A stretch of DNA of 55,005 bases from JAAZBG01 sp964390065 (lineage in GTDB: Bacteria > Fibrobacterota > Chitinivibrionia > Chitinivibrionales > Chitinispirillaceae). The number at the start of each line of letters is the position of its first letter. The stretch's first letter is position 1. This document shows positions 19,237 through 27,671 of this stretch, piece after piece. The notes under the pieces were generated by a model that worked only from the letters and a program-made list of their open reading frames with translations, did not search any database and had not been told where the DNA came from. The stretch lies in NCBI GenBank assembly GCA_964390065.1, contig CAYMGX010000009.1, positions 1 through 55,005 on the forward strand. Direction: 5' to 3'. Both the position numbers and the translations under genes were made by a program.

Positions 19237-19730
19237 TTAAAGCAATTTTTATCTGGCTTGGCGTATTTTTGCTGGCTTTTATACTACAAACCACTCTGGT
19301 TCCATCACTGGCCATTTATGGCGTTAAACCTGATCTTCTGATGCTTGCTCTGTTTATGATGGCGATTAAAACCGGTGTGATGCCGGCAATATTCATAGGA
19401 TTTATAATAGGATTATCGCAGGATATCTATTCGCCCTCAGTGTTAGGGCAAAGTGCCCTTGCCAAAACGCTTGCCGGATTTTTCGCCAGCTTGTTCAATG
19501 AAAAGGTGATGCGTCTTGATCCTATAATTCTTGGAATCATTCTTGTTCTTACTTTTTTTGTCAATGACCTGGCTGTATATGCGGTTCAGGTTGTAAAGAG
19601 CGGTGGAAGTCTTGGTGCCGTTGCAAAGGAAATCATAGGGCCAACATTTCCCCGCGCGCTCTATACGTTAGTTTTCGCAGTGATTCCAATGCTCTGGGAG
19701 CAATTTACAGTATTAAAAACAAGACGGTAA
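19233..19730 (+). CDS. mreD: Rod-shape determining protein MreD
   Basis: The 165-aa protein is almost entirely hydrophobic with about five membrane segments. It has the usual MreD pattern, including the early LQTTLVPSLAIYGVKPDLLML stretch and the conserved GFIIGLSQDIYSPSVLGQSAL segment. MreD links MreC to the other elongasome proteins. Position between mreC and the PBP2 gene, with a 4-base overlap upstream and a 6-base gap downstream, confirms the call. Confidence 0.93.
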   Translation: MIKAIFIWLGVFLLAFILQTTLVPSLAIYGVKPDLLMLALFMMAIKTGVMPAIFIGFIIGLSQDIYSPSVLGQSALAKTLAGFFASLFNEKVMRLDPIILGIILVLTFFVNDLAVYAVQVVKSGGSLGAVAKEIIGPTFPRALYTLVFAVIPMLWEQFTVLKTRR

Positions 19731-19736
19731 TTTTTC

Positions 19737-21683
19737 ATGCCATTTGGAACACTTTTACAGGATGATCAACAACAGCGAAACACCAAAAGTCTTGTTATAA
19801 TTGGTGCTATCAGCATTTTCTATCTTTTTCTCATCTTTCGTCTATTTTATATCCAGATTATTCAAGCGGATCTTCATATCCGTTTATCGAAAGAAAACGC
19901 GATGCGTCTCAAGATTGTAACCCCTCCACGGGGTGAAATTCTTGACAAAAACGGATTTGTCCTTGCACGAAACAGGCCATCCTACTCAATCTGTGTTCTT
20001 CCATACAAGATTAAAGCAAAACAACGTAAGCAGGTAGTTGAGAATCTCTGTCTTATACGTGATAGTCTTGGCAATCAGGTATTTGACAGTCTGGAACTGG
20101 AAGGGCATATTCGAAAAGCATTTCTTCGCAGATTTGAGCAGACACGTATCCGCGAAGATGTTTCGATGGAACTGGTCAGTATTATCGAAGAGCATGCGAT
20201 GGAGCTTCCGGGGATCATCGTTGAAACGGAATCCCGGCGTGAGTATACACTTGGGAAATCTGCATTTCATGTTGTGGGTTATATGAGTGAAATTCCTGAA
20301 GAACAATTCGATTCATTAAAAATGCAGGGGTATTTCTATGGTGATCTTATTGGAAAATCGGGAATTGAGCGGCAATACGAGAAGGTGATTCGGGGAAAGT
20401 GCGGTCAGGAGTACATAGAGGTAAACGCATACGGGAAAAGTCTGGGTCCGATTCCTGATATTGCTCAAATTAAACCTGTTGTCGGTAATGATATCTATCT
20501 CACTATTGATGCACGTCTTCAAATGGTTGCAGACAATGCATTTCCTGACAGTCTGAAGGGTGCTGTTGTAATGCTTGACCCCCGTAACGGTGAGGTTCTT
20601 GTGATGTTAAGTTCACCGTCAGTTGATCCAAATATTTTCTCGTTGAGTTCATCAGAGCGAAGTAAAGAGTGGCAGGCTATAGCAACAGATCCCAACCTTC
20701 CCCTTAACAACAGGGCAATAGGCGGAACGTATCCGCCCGGGTCAACGTTCAAGCTGGTCAGTGCACTTGCGGGTCTTGAATCCGGGCGTTTAACAAAGGA
20801 TACCCGGTTTGCTGTCAGTTGCCACGGTTCATTTCGTATCGGATCAAGAATCGCACGCTGCTGGAATCCGGCCGGGCATGGATCTGTCGGGTTAATAAGT
20901 GCAGTACAGCAGTCATGTAATGTGTATTTTTACCAGCTTGGTCTTAAAGTGGGGGATAGCATAATTAATGAGTATTCATCGCGAATGGGTCTGGATGGTC
21001 CGACGGGGGTTGATATAGCGGGGGAGAAAGGTGGATGGCTTAGCGGTGAGGATGCGTATAATAAACGGTTTGCAAAAAGAGGGTGGAAATGGACTCAGGG
21101 GTTGGTGCTTGACCTTGCAATCGGGCAGGCGCAGATTTTAACACCGATACAGTTGGCATTAATGATCGGTGGCCTTGGCAACATGAAGAATTTATATGCA
21201 CCGTTTATAATGAAAGCAGAAAGAGATTCAACCGGAAATATCGTTAACCTGCATCAACCTCAAATAAAAAAACAGATAGATATTAATGAAGAAAACGTTC
21301 CTGTCATGCGGGAAGCGCTGGCAAGTGTACTCATAGAACGTGGAACCGGGGGGCGGGCGGCTGTTCCCGGAATCATGGTTGGAGGTAAAACCGGTAGTGC
21401 ACAGAATCCTCATGGTGAAAAAACGCATGCTGTTTTTGTGGCATGTGCTCCTGTTGATAATCCGGTAGTTGCAATTGCAGTTGCAGTCGAAAATGCAGGG
21501 CATGGAGGATCCGTTGCAGCTCCTATTGCGGGTCATATATTAAGGTATTTTTTTGCAGAAACTGAAGAGGGCAAACGGATTTTCAGAGAAACCAATCCGG
21601 CCGACAGTACACAGCTGAAACGACTTACTCAAATGGTAAAACCCGTAAAAGCTGCAGTAGATTCTTTTTTTGCAGCTTACTAA
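19737..21683 (+). CDS. mrdA: Penicillin-binding protein 2 (elongation transpeptidase)
   Basis: PBP2 cross-links new peptidoglycan during elongation, in complex with RodA. The 648-aa protein has an N-terminal membrane anchor (about 17-38), a dimerisation/pedestal region that starts with PRGEILDKNGFVLARNRPSY, and the transpeptidase domain. Active-site motifs are present: S336 in STFK, the SCN triad element (QQSCNVYF) and K551 in KTGSAQ. Length is typical. It lies directly upstream of rodA with a 16-base gap. Confidence 0.95.
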   Translation: MPFGTLLQDDQQQRNTKSLVIIGAISIFYLFLIFRLFYIQIIQADLHIRLSKENAMRLKIVTPPRGEILDKNGFVLARNRPSYSICVLPYKIKAKQRKQVVENLCLIRDSLGNQVFDSLELEGHIRKAFLRRFEQTRIREDVSMELVSIIEEHAMELPGIIVETESRREYTLGKSAFHVVGYMSEIPEEQFDSLKMQGYFYGDLIGKSGIERQYEKVIRGKCGQEYIEVNAYGKSLGPIPDIAQIKPVVGNDIYLTIDARLQMVADNAFPDSLKGAVVMLDPRNGEVLVMLSSPSVDPNIFSLSSSERSKEWQAIATDPNLPLNNRAIGGTYPPGSTFKLVSALAGLESGRLTKDTRFAVSCHGSFRIGSRIARCWNPAGHGSVGLISAVQQSCNVYFYQLGLKVGDSIINEYSSRMGLDGPTGVDIAGEKGGWLSGEDAYNKRFAKRGWKWTQGLVLDLAIGQAQILTPIQLALMIGGLGNMKNLYAPFIMKAERDSTGNIVNLHQPQIKKQIDINEENVPVMREALASVLIERGTGGRAAVPGIMVGGKTGSAQNPHGEKTHAVFVACAPVDNPVVAIAVAVENAGHGGSVAAPIAGHILRYFFAETEEGKRIFRETNPADSTQLKRLTQMVKPVKAAVDSFFAAY

Positions 21684-21699
21684 AGGCAGGTGATCGATC

Positions 21700-22977
21700 G
21701 TGAAAGATCTTAATAAAAAAAGTTCCTTTGATATTCCGCTTTTTTTTACAGCGATTCTGTTATGGTTGATCGGGCTTGCACTTGTTTATAGTGCGACAGT
21801 CATACACGATTCAGGACCACTTGTTGGACTTTATAAACAGCAGGTATTATGGATCATAATGGCAGTGCTTGTCATTATGGCAATCGCCTCAATTCCCGGG
21901 CGATATTTCCATGCATTTGCCTATATTTTTTATGGAGTTTCTCTCGTTATGCTGCTCGCGGCACTTTTTATGGGTGTATCTGCAAAAGGTGCAGAACGAT
22001 GGATAATGGTTGCGGGTTTTAAATTGCAGCCTTCAGAATTTGCAAAAATCGGGCTGCTACTTGTACTTGCCCGCTATCTATCAGAAAAAACAGTTAGTTT
22101 AAGCAATATTCAATCATTTATCATGCCTGGAATTCTAATTCTTGTTCCTTTTACTTTAGTTATGAAACAACCGGATCTTGGAACTGCAATGGTGTTTTGT
22201 GCGATGGTATTGCCGATGTTTTTTTGGGGTGGTCTTACATTCTTTGAAGTATTTCTACTTGTGTCTCCGGTTATTTCACTGACACTATCGGCGATTCCGC
22301 TGATTTTGTCCTACGAAAGTCATCACTCATGGGGAATACTGGGTTCAATTCCATGGGGTCTCTTTTTTCTTGGATTATGTGCGTTATTATATTTTTCAAG
22401 ACCTGCATTATTTATTACAATCGGGGTTATTATCGCAAACTTATTCACTGCGACAATTGTTACGGTTGTATGGAATTCAGTACTAAAAGACTATCAGAAG
22501 ATGAGAGTCATATCCTTTATTAATCCTCAGGCTGACCCGTTTGGAGCGGGGTATCAGGTTATACAATCAAAAGTAGCTATCGGTTCAGGGCATATTTATG
22601 GTAAAGGGTTTTTGCAGGGAACTCAAACAAAATTATCATTTTTACCCGAACAGCATACGGATTTTATTTTCTCGGTTTTAGGGGAGCAATTCGGGTTTGC
22701 AGGTTGTACGTTTGTAGTTTTACTGTTTTTATTTTTAATTATAAGAGGATTTTTAATTACACAATCACTGCGAAACCGCTTTTTCAATCTGGTAGTGATT
22801 GGTGCTATGTCGATAATCGGCTTTCATATTTTTGTAAATTCTGCGATGACGATGGGTATGATGCCTGTAACGGGTATACCACTTCCGTTTTTAAGTTATG
22901 GTGGTTCATTCACACTGACAGTAGCAATTCTTATAGGTCTTGTACTGAATACCAAAGTATCCAATCAGGATTTCTGA
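21700..22977 (+). CDS. rodA: RodA peptidoglycan glycosyltransferase (SEDS family)
   Basis: RodA polymerises lipid II into glycan strands and works with PBP2. The 425-aa protein has about ten membrane segments and the SEDS landmarks KGAERWI, QPSEFAKIG, KQPDLGTA, LPEQHTDFIFSVLGEQFGF and GIPLPFLSYGGS. The start codon is GTG, supported by AGGTGA 7 bases upstream. It follows the PBP2 gene closely and ends the elongasome cluster. Assignment to RodA rather than FtsW rests on the neighbours. Confidence 0.94.
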   Translation: MKDLNKKSSFDIPLFFTAILLWLIGLALVYSATVIHDSGPLVGLYKQQVLWIIMAVLVIMAIASIPGRYFHAFAYIFYGVSLVMLLAALFMGVSAKGAERWIMVAGFKLQPSEFAKIGLLLVLARYLSEKTVSLSNIQSFIMPGILILVPFTLVMKQPDLGTAMVFCAMVLPMFFWGGLTFFEVFLLVSPVISLTLSAIPLILSYESHHSWGILGSIPWGLFFLGLCALLYFSRPALFITIGVIIANLFTATIVTVVWNSVLKDYQKMRVISFINPQADPFGAGYQVIQSKVAIGSGHIYGKGFLQGTQTKLSFLPEQHTDFIFSVLGEQFGFAGCTFVVLLFLFLIIRGFLITQSLRNRFFNLVVIGAMSIIGFHIFVNSAMTMGMMPVTGIPLPFLSYGGSFTLTVAILIGLVLNTKVSNQDF

Positions 22978-23044
22978 GAAGTCATTAGTAAATAAGTCTA
23001 GTAAAGAAGATGTCAGGTTGTGCTGATAGCGACATAACAAAAAC

Positions 23045-24247
23045 ATGACAAATAAAACAATTAATTCATCCTGGTATTGCGATCCTCTGTTTGATTTAAA
23101 ACTCGGTGGTTACCCGACTGGTAACGTGCACAGGTCAGCTCTTGAAATGGGTGTCTTATTTTATTCTCTGTGCAGGGAATCAGATCAGTTAATTGTTGAT
23201 TTTACAATGCCGCAGAGTTTTATTGATTATATGCGCAGTAAAGGCATACCTCCGCCGGTATCAATAATTAACATAAATGAAAAAGAACCGTTGCATTCAG
23301 TAACTGGAACAGCCTGGGGATGGACAGCGGCAACAGAAGACGTGTTCTCTCGTTGTAATGCTATCAGTAACAAACCTGACATGGCTATTATCAGCAGGAT
23401 TAATAACCGGAAATTCTGTCATGAGCTTGGTTTACAATATGGATTAGGCGTTGAGGGATCATATTTCTGTGGTACCATTGATGATTATAACAGATTCAGA
23501 GCGTTACCGGATTTGACATTTCCACAGGTTATCAAACCAGCATTTGGAGGTTCAGGGTCCGGTTTCAAACGACTTGAATCGGAAGCCGATTTTTCCGGTA
23601 GTTACGAACTTGTCAAAGAGTATTGTAATCACGGTGGATTTGTTATTGAGCGATGGTGTAACCGGATTTGTGATTTGTCAACCAACTGCGTGATTTGTCA
23701 GGATGGTACTGTTGAATATGTACGCTATCAACGGTTGCTCTCCAATAGTTTCGGAGCATTTTTTGGTATCTATTGTGGTCCTGAAGATCCTGTTCTTGAT
23801 ACGTGGAGAGGTGAGTTACACCATGCATCATCCATTATTATTGACGAATTAATAAAAGCAGGTTATTATGGTCCGGCCGGTTTTGATAGTTTTGTTTATG
23901 ATACCGGAAATGGATATCAGCGACTGGCTCCAATAATCGAAATAAACGGACGATACGTTATGAGTCAAATAGCGCATTCGGTAAGGAACCGGATCGCACC
24001 GGAGAAGCACTGTCTAATGAGAATGATTTCAAAAAAACGATGTAAACTCCCGGATTCATATGATGCTATTGCTGAAAAACTTGGTGAGATTATGAATAAC
24101 CTGTGCATATTGACACCATTACGGGTTTGTCATACTGCTACACAATGGGTTCAACCATCACGAACAGCACTTTTTTTATATCATGATAGTGAAATTGGTC
24201 TTTTTGAACTTGACAAAAAAGTAGTATCGTTGTTAACAAACGAATGA
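23045..24247 (+). CDS. ATP-grasp domain protein of unknown substrate
   Basis: The 400-aa soluble protein has an ATP-grasp fold. Visible marks are a glycine-rich ATP-binding strand (KPAFGGSGSGFKRLE, about 170-184), an ERW segment at about 203 and the metal-binding end of the fold (PIIEINGRYVMSQIAHSVRN, about 299-318) with its conserved E and N. The N-terminal 120 residues do not look like a known pre-ATP-grasp family. ATP-grasp enzymes ligate a carboxylate to an amine or thiol, so it may make a peptide or cofactor bond. It follows rodA by 67 bases on the same strand and is followed by a strong terminator, so co-transcription with the elongasome is possible. It has several Cys residues but no clear metal motif. 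Confidence 0.75.
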   Translation: MTNKTINSSWYCDPLFDLKLGGYPTGNVHRSALEMGVLFYSLCRESDQLIVDFTMPQSFIDYMRSKGIPPPVSIININEKEPLHSVTGTAWGWTAATEDVFSRCNAISNKPDMAIISRINNRKFCHELGLQYGLGVEGSYFCGTIDDYNRFRALPDLTFPQVIKPAFGGSGSGFKRLESEADFSGSYELVKEYCNHGGFVIERWCNRICDLSTNCVICQDGTVEYVRYQRLLSNSFGAFFGIYCGPEDPVLDTWRGELHHASSIIIDELIKAGYYGPAGFDSFVYDTGNGYQRLAPIIEINGRYVMSQIAHSVRNRIAPEKHCLMRMISKKRCKLPDSYDAIAEKLGEIMNNLCILTPLRVCHTATQWVQPSRTALFLYHDSEIGLFELDKKVVSLLTNE

Positions 24248-24400
24248 TGCAAATACTATCATGCCTGATGTGGTGGTGTGGTGACATTACCAAATTTCCA
24301 TTTGAACGGACTGTTTGGATCATCAGATAATCCAAATCCTTTCAGGTTTACAAAGTAGGGCAACATTACGCAATCTCATAAAACGCCCTCGCTTGTATAA

Positions 24401-24434
24401 AAAAAAATCCTAATGGATACCATTAGGATTTTAT
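24401..24434. terminator. Bidirectional terminator
   Basis: AATCCTAATGG (24406-24416) pairs perfectly with CCATTAGGATT (24420-24430) across a 3-base loop. An A-run lies on the left and a T-rich run on the right, so the hairpin can stop transcripts from both directions. It sits between the convergent ATP-grasp and lamin-tail genes. Confidence 0.9.
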
Positions 24435-24498
24435 TGACATAATGTATTTGCAATCAAAAAGACAAAACACGTTTTAAAACTTTAAAAGTTTGACAGTG

Positions 24499-26028
24499 TT
24501 ATTTTATTCCCGGTGTACCACCCACTAAATCTGATGCCCGCCAGTTTGACGGTTCATTTCCCCATTTAGCAAGGTCTTTCCGTGTCAGGGAATAACCATC
24601 ACCATCGGCTTTTTTCGGCCACGGATTACCGTCGTTATACAATACGGCATCAACGGTAATATAAGGAGTCTGGTCGATACCATTTAAATCCTGATACGTT
24701 TTCCCGGGTTTTTCCAAAGCGATCATTTCGCTATCGTTTGACAACTTGCCTTCATACTGGAATACTAATACCGTTGCACTAATGTCATATTTTGTTTTGA
24801 ATTCACTGACTGAGTGTGATGTGTCAATAAGTAAACATATCGCATTAGGTGGCAACGTTGTTTTTGAAGGAAATTCAAAAGCAACACCTTTTACTTTCCA
24901 GGAAGAGTCGGCTGAAAACAAAGGAATACTGTCATCTGATACATTAACGATTTCGATAAACTCTGCATCACCATCTTCAGGATGATACATAATTTCACTG
25001 ATTACAACACTCCCCATCCGTGCATCACTGTTAGCAGAACCAATGGTCGCCGTTATGAGGTTACAGGTAAAAAAGTGCCCATCACTGTTTTTAATTAAAC
25101 CACATGTTGCACCATCATCGTTATCCTCGTAATTGATTCCATGTGTATAACCGGTAAAATCTCCGTTTGCGTTAGCACTGAAAAGATAGATGAAACCGCC
25201 TCCGGTGGAAACGGCAACAGAATCCCCGAAATGCTCATGTGTCAATACTAAATAACTATTTGGTGCTATTACTGAACCGGCAGGGATTTTGAATTTTTTT
25301 GCTTTTTTTCTGTCATCTGTTATGAAAAAATTACTTACATCCACCGATTCGGTAAGTGATGGATTGAAAAGCTCAATCTGATCTTTTCTGTCAGTTAATG
25401 TTGAAACCATGACTTCGTTAACATATACCGGTGAAAATGGTTTTGCCTGATCTTTAGCCCCTGGTGACCCGCCTTTACTGGCTGATGCAATCCAGTCATT
25501 ATAATCATTCTGATCGCCAACATCAGACTCGTTTATTGTTACAAGCGAATGACCGAGTCCATCTGCAAGAACCGGCCAAAAACCCGATGTTTCAAATGCT
25601 ACAGAGAAAATTTCTTGTGAATCCGGCCCGCTAAGCTCGAAACCATCACCACTGTTGTTAAGTCTTCCTTTATATATTCCTGCGATAGCAACACCAGGGT
25701 ATTTTGTTTCAAACAGATTTTTTGAGTTGGTTAATACCAGGTACTGCCCTTTGTCAATCACGGCATCGTCAGCAAATTTAAATTCGATACCCTTGGTGAA
25801 ATATGTTCCCTTAAGCGATATCTGCGATGATGAGACGTTTTTAATCTCAATGAATTCAAGTGAATCTTCATCTGAATTGTATAAAATTTCAGTAACAACG
25901 AGCGTTTTATTGCTGGTATTATTATTACCATTATCATCAGGTTGGAGTGGATTATCGGCCGGATCCGAACAGAAACCAATAAACAGTACTACAGAAAGTG
26001 CCAGTAACTTTCCTATGTTGATGCGCAT
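24499..26028 (-). CDS. Secreted protein with three lamin-tail (LTD) domains
   Basis: The 509-aa protein begins with an export signal (hydrophobic LLALSVVLFIGF followed by C20); the residue before that Cys is Phe, so the lipobox is imperfect. After an Asn/Asp-rich linker it has three lamin-tail-type Ig modules, each beginning with VTEILYN, VNEVMVS or ISEIMYH and containing an EFIEI or QIELF strand (about 45-150, 200-310, 345-455). It ends with a W-rich segment (PSNWRASDLVGGTPGIK), the usual close of such modules. Bacterial LTD proteins are cell-surface or secreted and often linked to hydrolases or CotH-type kinases. The ATG has a good GGAGGCG site. It is single, convergent with the ATP-grasp gene. 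Confidence 0.82.
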   Translation of the reverse strand: MRINIGKLLALSVVLFIGFCSDPADNPLQPDDNGNNNTSNKTLVVTEILYNSDEDSLEFIEIKNVSSSQISLKGTYFTKGIEFKFADDAVIDKGQYLVLTNSKNLFETKYPGVAIAGIYKGRLNNSGDGFELSGPDSQEIFSVAFETSGFWPVLADGLGHSLVTINESDVGDQNDYNDWIASASKGGSPGAKDQAKPFSPVYVNEVMVSTLTDRKDQIELFNPSLTESVDVSNFFITDDRKKAKKFKIPAGSVIAPNSYLVLTHEHFGDSVAVSTGGGFIYLFSANANGDFTGYTHGINYEDNDDGATCGLIKNSDGHFFTCNLITATIGSANSDARMGSVVISEIMYHPEDGDAEFIEIVNVSDDSIPLFSADSSWKVKGVAFEFPSKTTLPPNAICLLIDTSHSVSEFKTKYDISATVLVFQYEGKLSNDSEMIALEKPGKTYQDLNGIDQTPYITVDAVLYNDGNPWPKKADGDGYSLTRKDLAKWGNEPSNWRASDLVGGTPGIK

Positions 26029-26201
26029 ATCGCCTCCGTTTCACATATTTAGAGCATTTAAACAATAATTTTCAATTTATTACCAATCTAATTAAAAATA
26101 GTTCATTATGCCAAATAATTAAGAGTTACAGTGAGTTTTAAACGATTTACCATTCTCAATAGTGAATAGATAACAATATTCTGGCTAATAAAATGACAAT
26201 A

Positions 26202-26210
26202 TGCTATACT
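26202..26210 (+). promoter_or_regulatory. Extended -10 promoter for the STAS gene
   Basis: TGCTATACT is an extended -10 element (TGn followed by TATACT) about 48 bases upstream of the STAS-domain gene start. The -35 region is poor, as is common for extended -10 promoters. Confidence 0.45.
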
Positions 26211-26257
26211 TTTAAAGAAACTTTATATCAATCTATAGTAAAACAGGAAGCGGATGT

Positions 26258-26692
26258 ATGATTGATCAGACAGAACTGGATACACTTTTAGGAGAGCTTT
26301 CTGAAAAAAAGAACAAAATCGAAAAATTATTTACTGCTGAATTACTTGAGCCTAATGTTCTGCTTGTAACTGTAAGCGGAAGAATCCTTGGACAATGTGA
26401 GAGCCTCGAAATCATTAGAAAAATCTCTGATACATCGGCGGGTAAAAAATTGTATATGATTATGAACCTGTCGCAATGCAATTATTTGTCATCACTGGTT
26501 CTTGGTGCGCTTGCCAGAATTGCGGAAAATTCAATCAAAGCAAATAAAAAGATCTGTGCGTTTGGTGCCAACGATACAATTATCGATTTGCTTAATCTTA
26601 CGATGTTTAATGAGTTTATAGAGTTACGTCAAACTCTTGATGATTCAGTTGCGTATATACACCGAATGATGAATTCAGAAAATAATTTGTAA
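26258..26692 (+). CDS. STAS-domain protein (anti-sigma-antagonist-like)
   Basis: The 144-aa protein has a short helical lead (1-30) and then a STAS domain: a strand (NVLLVTVSGRIL), the segment KLYMIMNLSQCNYLSSLVLG ahead of helix 2, and the final IIDLLNLTMFNEFIELRQTL region. In classical antagonists a Ser in the loop before helix 2 is phosphorylated; the local SSLVLG here replaces the usual SSAGLG, so phosphorylation control is plausible but not certain. No anti-sigma kinase gene is adjacent, so the partner must lie elsewhere. The start is preceded by AGGAAGCGG, which acts as the ribosome site. Confidence 0.75.
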   Translation: MIDQTELDTLLGELSEKKNKIEKLFTAELLEPNVLLVTVSGRILGQCESLEIIRKISDTSAGKKLYMIMNLSQCNYLSSLVLGALARIAENSIKANKKICAFGANDTIIDLLNLTMFNEFIELRQTLDDSVAYIHRMMNSENNL

Positions 26693-26709
26693 AACTGATA
26701 CTGGCCCTT

Positions 26710-27312
26710 TTACGGTGCTACTTCACCCTGAATCCATTGAATTACGGTTACTGTGGGAACATCGCCGGAACTATAATCATAGAAGGTTTCGACCCCGTTT
26801 TTCTTGCCATCGAGATACTGGGATTCATAGATTTTTCTTCCACTCTCATCATAACCGGTTTCGGTTCCGGTTTTAACTCCTGCTGAGTAGTACTCCTCTT
26901 TGATTTTATTCCCTGCTGTGTCGTAGGTTATTTCGGGCCCTTCCTGTAAATCGTTGAGGTACATAACCTCCCTTTTCAGTCGGCCTCGTGTATCCCAATG
27001 AATTTCTTTTCCCTGTTTTTGCCCCATATCGTATTTGGTTTCTCTGAGTTTAATTCCGAAGGCATCCCAGAAGAGCTCGGTACCTTGTTTCAATCCTGCC
27101 ACATAGTTTACTTCGGTTTTTTTGGTTCCATTAGGATACCATGCCGTGTAAAGCCCCTCATAGATTTTAATCTTTTCCTTGCCCTTTACAATTACGGAAT
27201 ATCTGACCTGACCGTCACTTGTAGATTCTTCAAGCAGAACAGGTTTTGTCGAGGCACAACCAAACATAAACGTAAGCAGTGCAAGCAGGATACTAAGCTT
27301 CGTAAACTGCAT
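26710..27312 (-). CDS. MORN-like repeat lipoprotein
   Basis: The roughly 200-aa protein starts with a lipoprotein signal (LLALLTFMFGC), with the Cys near residue 19 preceded by Gly. It then has about six tandem MORN_2-like units, each with a Y/W-x-x-x-G core followed by K/R-x-x-x-x-Y (for example TAWYPNGTKKTEVNYVAGLK). This family is common as outer-membrane or periplasmic lipoproteins; in some databases similar proteins are called YwqK-type, without a settled function. I chose ATG 27312 because AGGTGA lies 5 bases upstream; the frame also allows a GTG three codons earlier, which would overlap that site. It is convergent with the STAS gene, with 17 bases between stops and no terminator seen. 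Confidence 0.75.
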   Translation of the reverse strand: MQFTKLSILLALLTFMFGCASTKPVLLEESTSDGQVRYSVIVKGKEKIKIYEGLYTAWYPNGTKKTEVNYVAGLKQGTELFWDAFGIKLRETKYDMGQKQGKEIHWDTRGRLKREVMYLNDLQEGPEITYDTAGNKIKEEYYSAGVKTGTETGYDESGRKIYESQYLDGKKNGVETFYDYSSGDVPTVTVIQWIQGEVAP

Positions 27313-27671
27313 CAAGGTCACCTGAACTTTCTCACAAGCAAATTGTGGCTATAAAAGTTTGCAACAGGATCAACACTGTATGATTATAAATGTAACGCCT
27401 CATCGTGTATCCTGAATCTCATCCGGATTTACTGCTTCACCTTATATTATAATATCATTTACACAGAAAATCTCCACAAACATCAAATTTATCATTAATA
27501 TGGATACTTTTGTTTATCAACAGAATGCAACGCGCAACATTTTATGATCGGTCAATTAAAACAGGTGTTGAATCGAGGTATCATTATTACCCTGAAATTT
27601 CATTCAGGATAGAGTACCAGCCATACGTTCGATACTGGTATCGAACGTATGGCTATACAATAATCAAACCA
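27313..27671. other. Intergenic stretch with strong hairpin
   Basis: This 359-base AT-rich stretch lies between valS and the MORN-like gene, both on the reverse strand. The short + frame inside it is not supported by any recognised family and overlaps the valS end. The only clear structure is the 36-base hairpin at 27619-27654. Confidence 0.5.
27619..27654 (-). terminator. Perfect 17-bp hairpin after valS
   Basis: AGCCATACGTTCGATAC is followed, after a TG loop, by its exact reverse complement. The hairpin begins 17 bases past the valS stop on the reverse strand. There is no T-run on either side, so it may be a processing or stabilising stem, or a protein-binding site, rather than a classical terminator. 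Confidence 0.5.
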
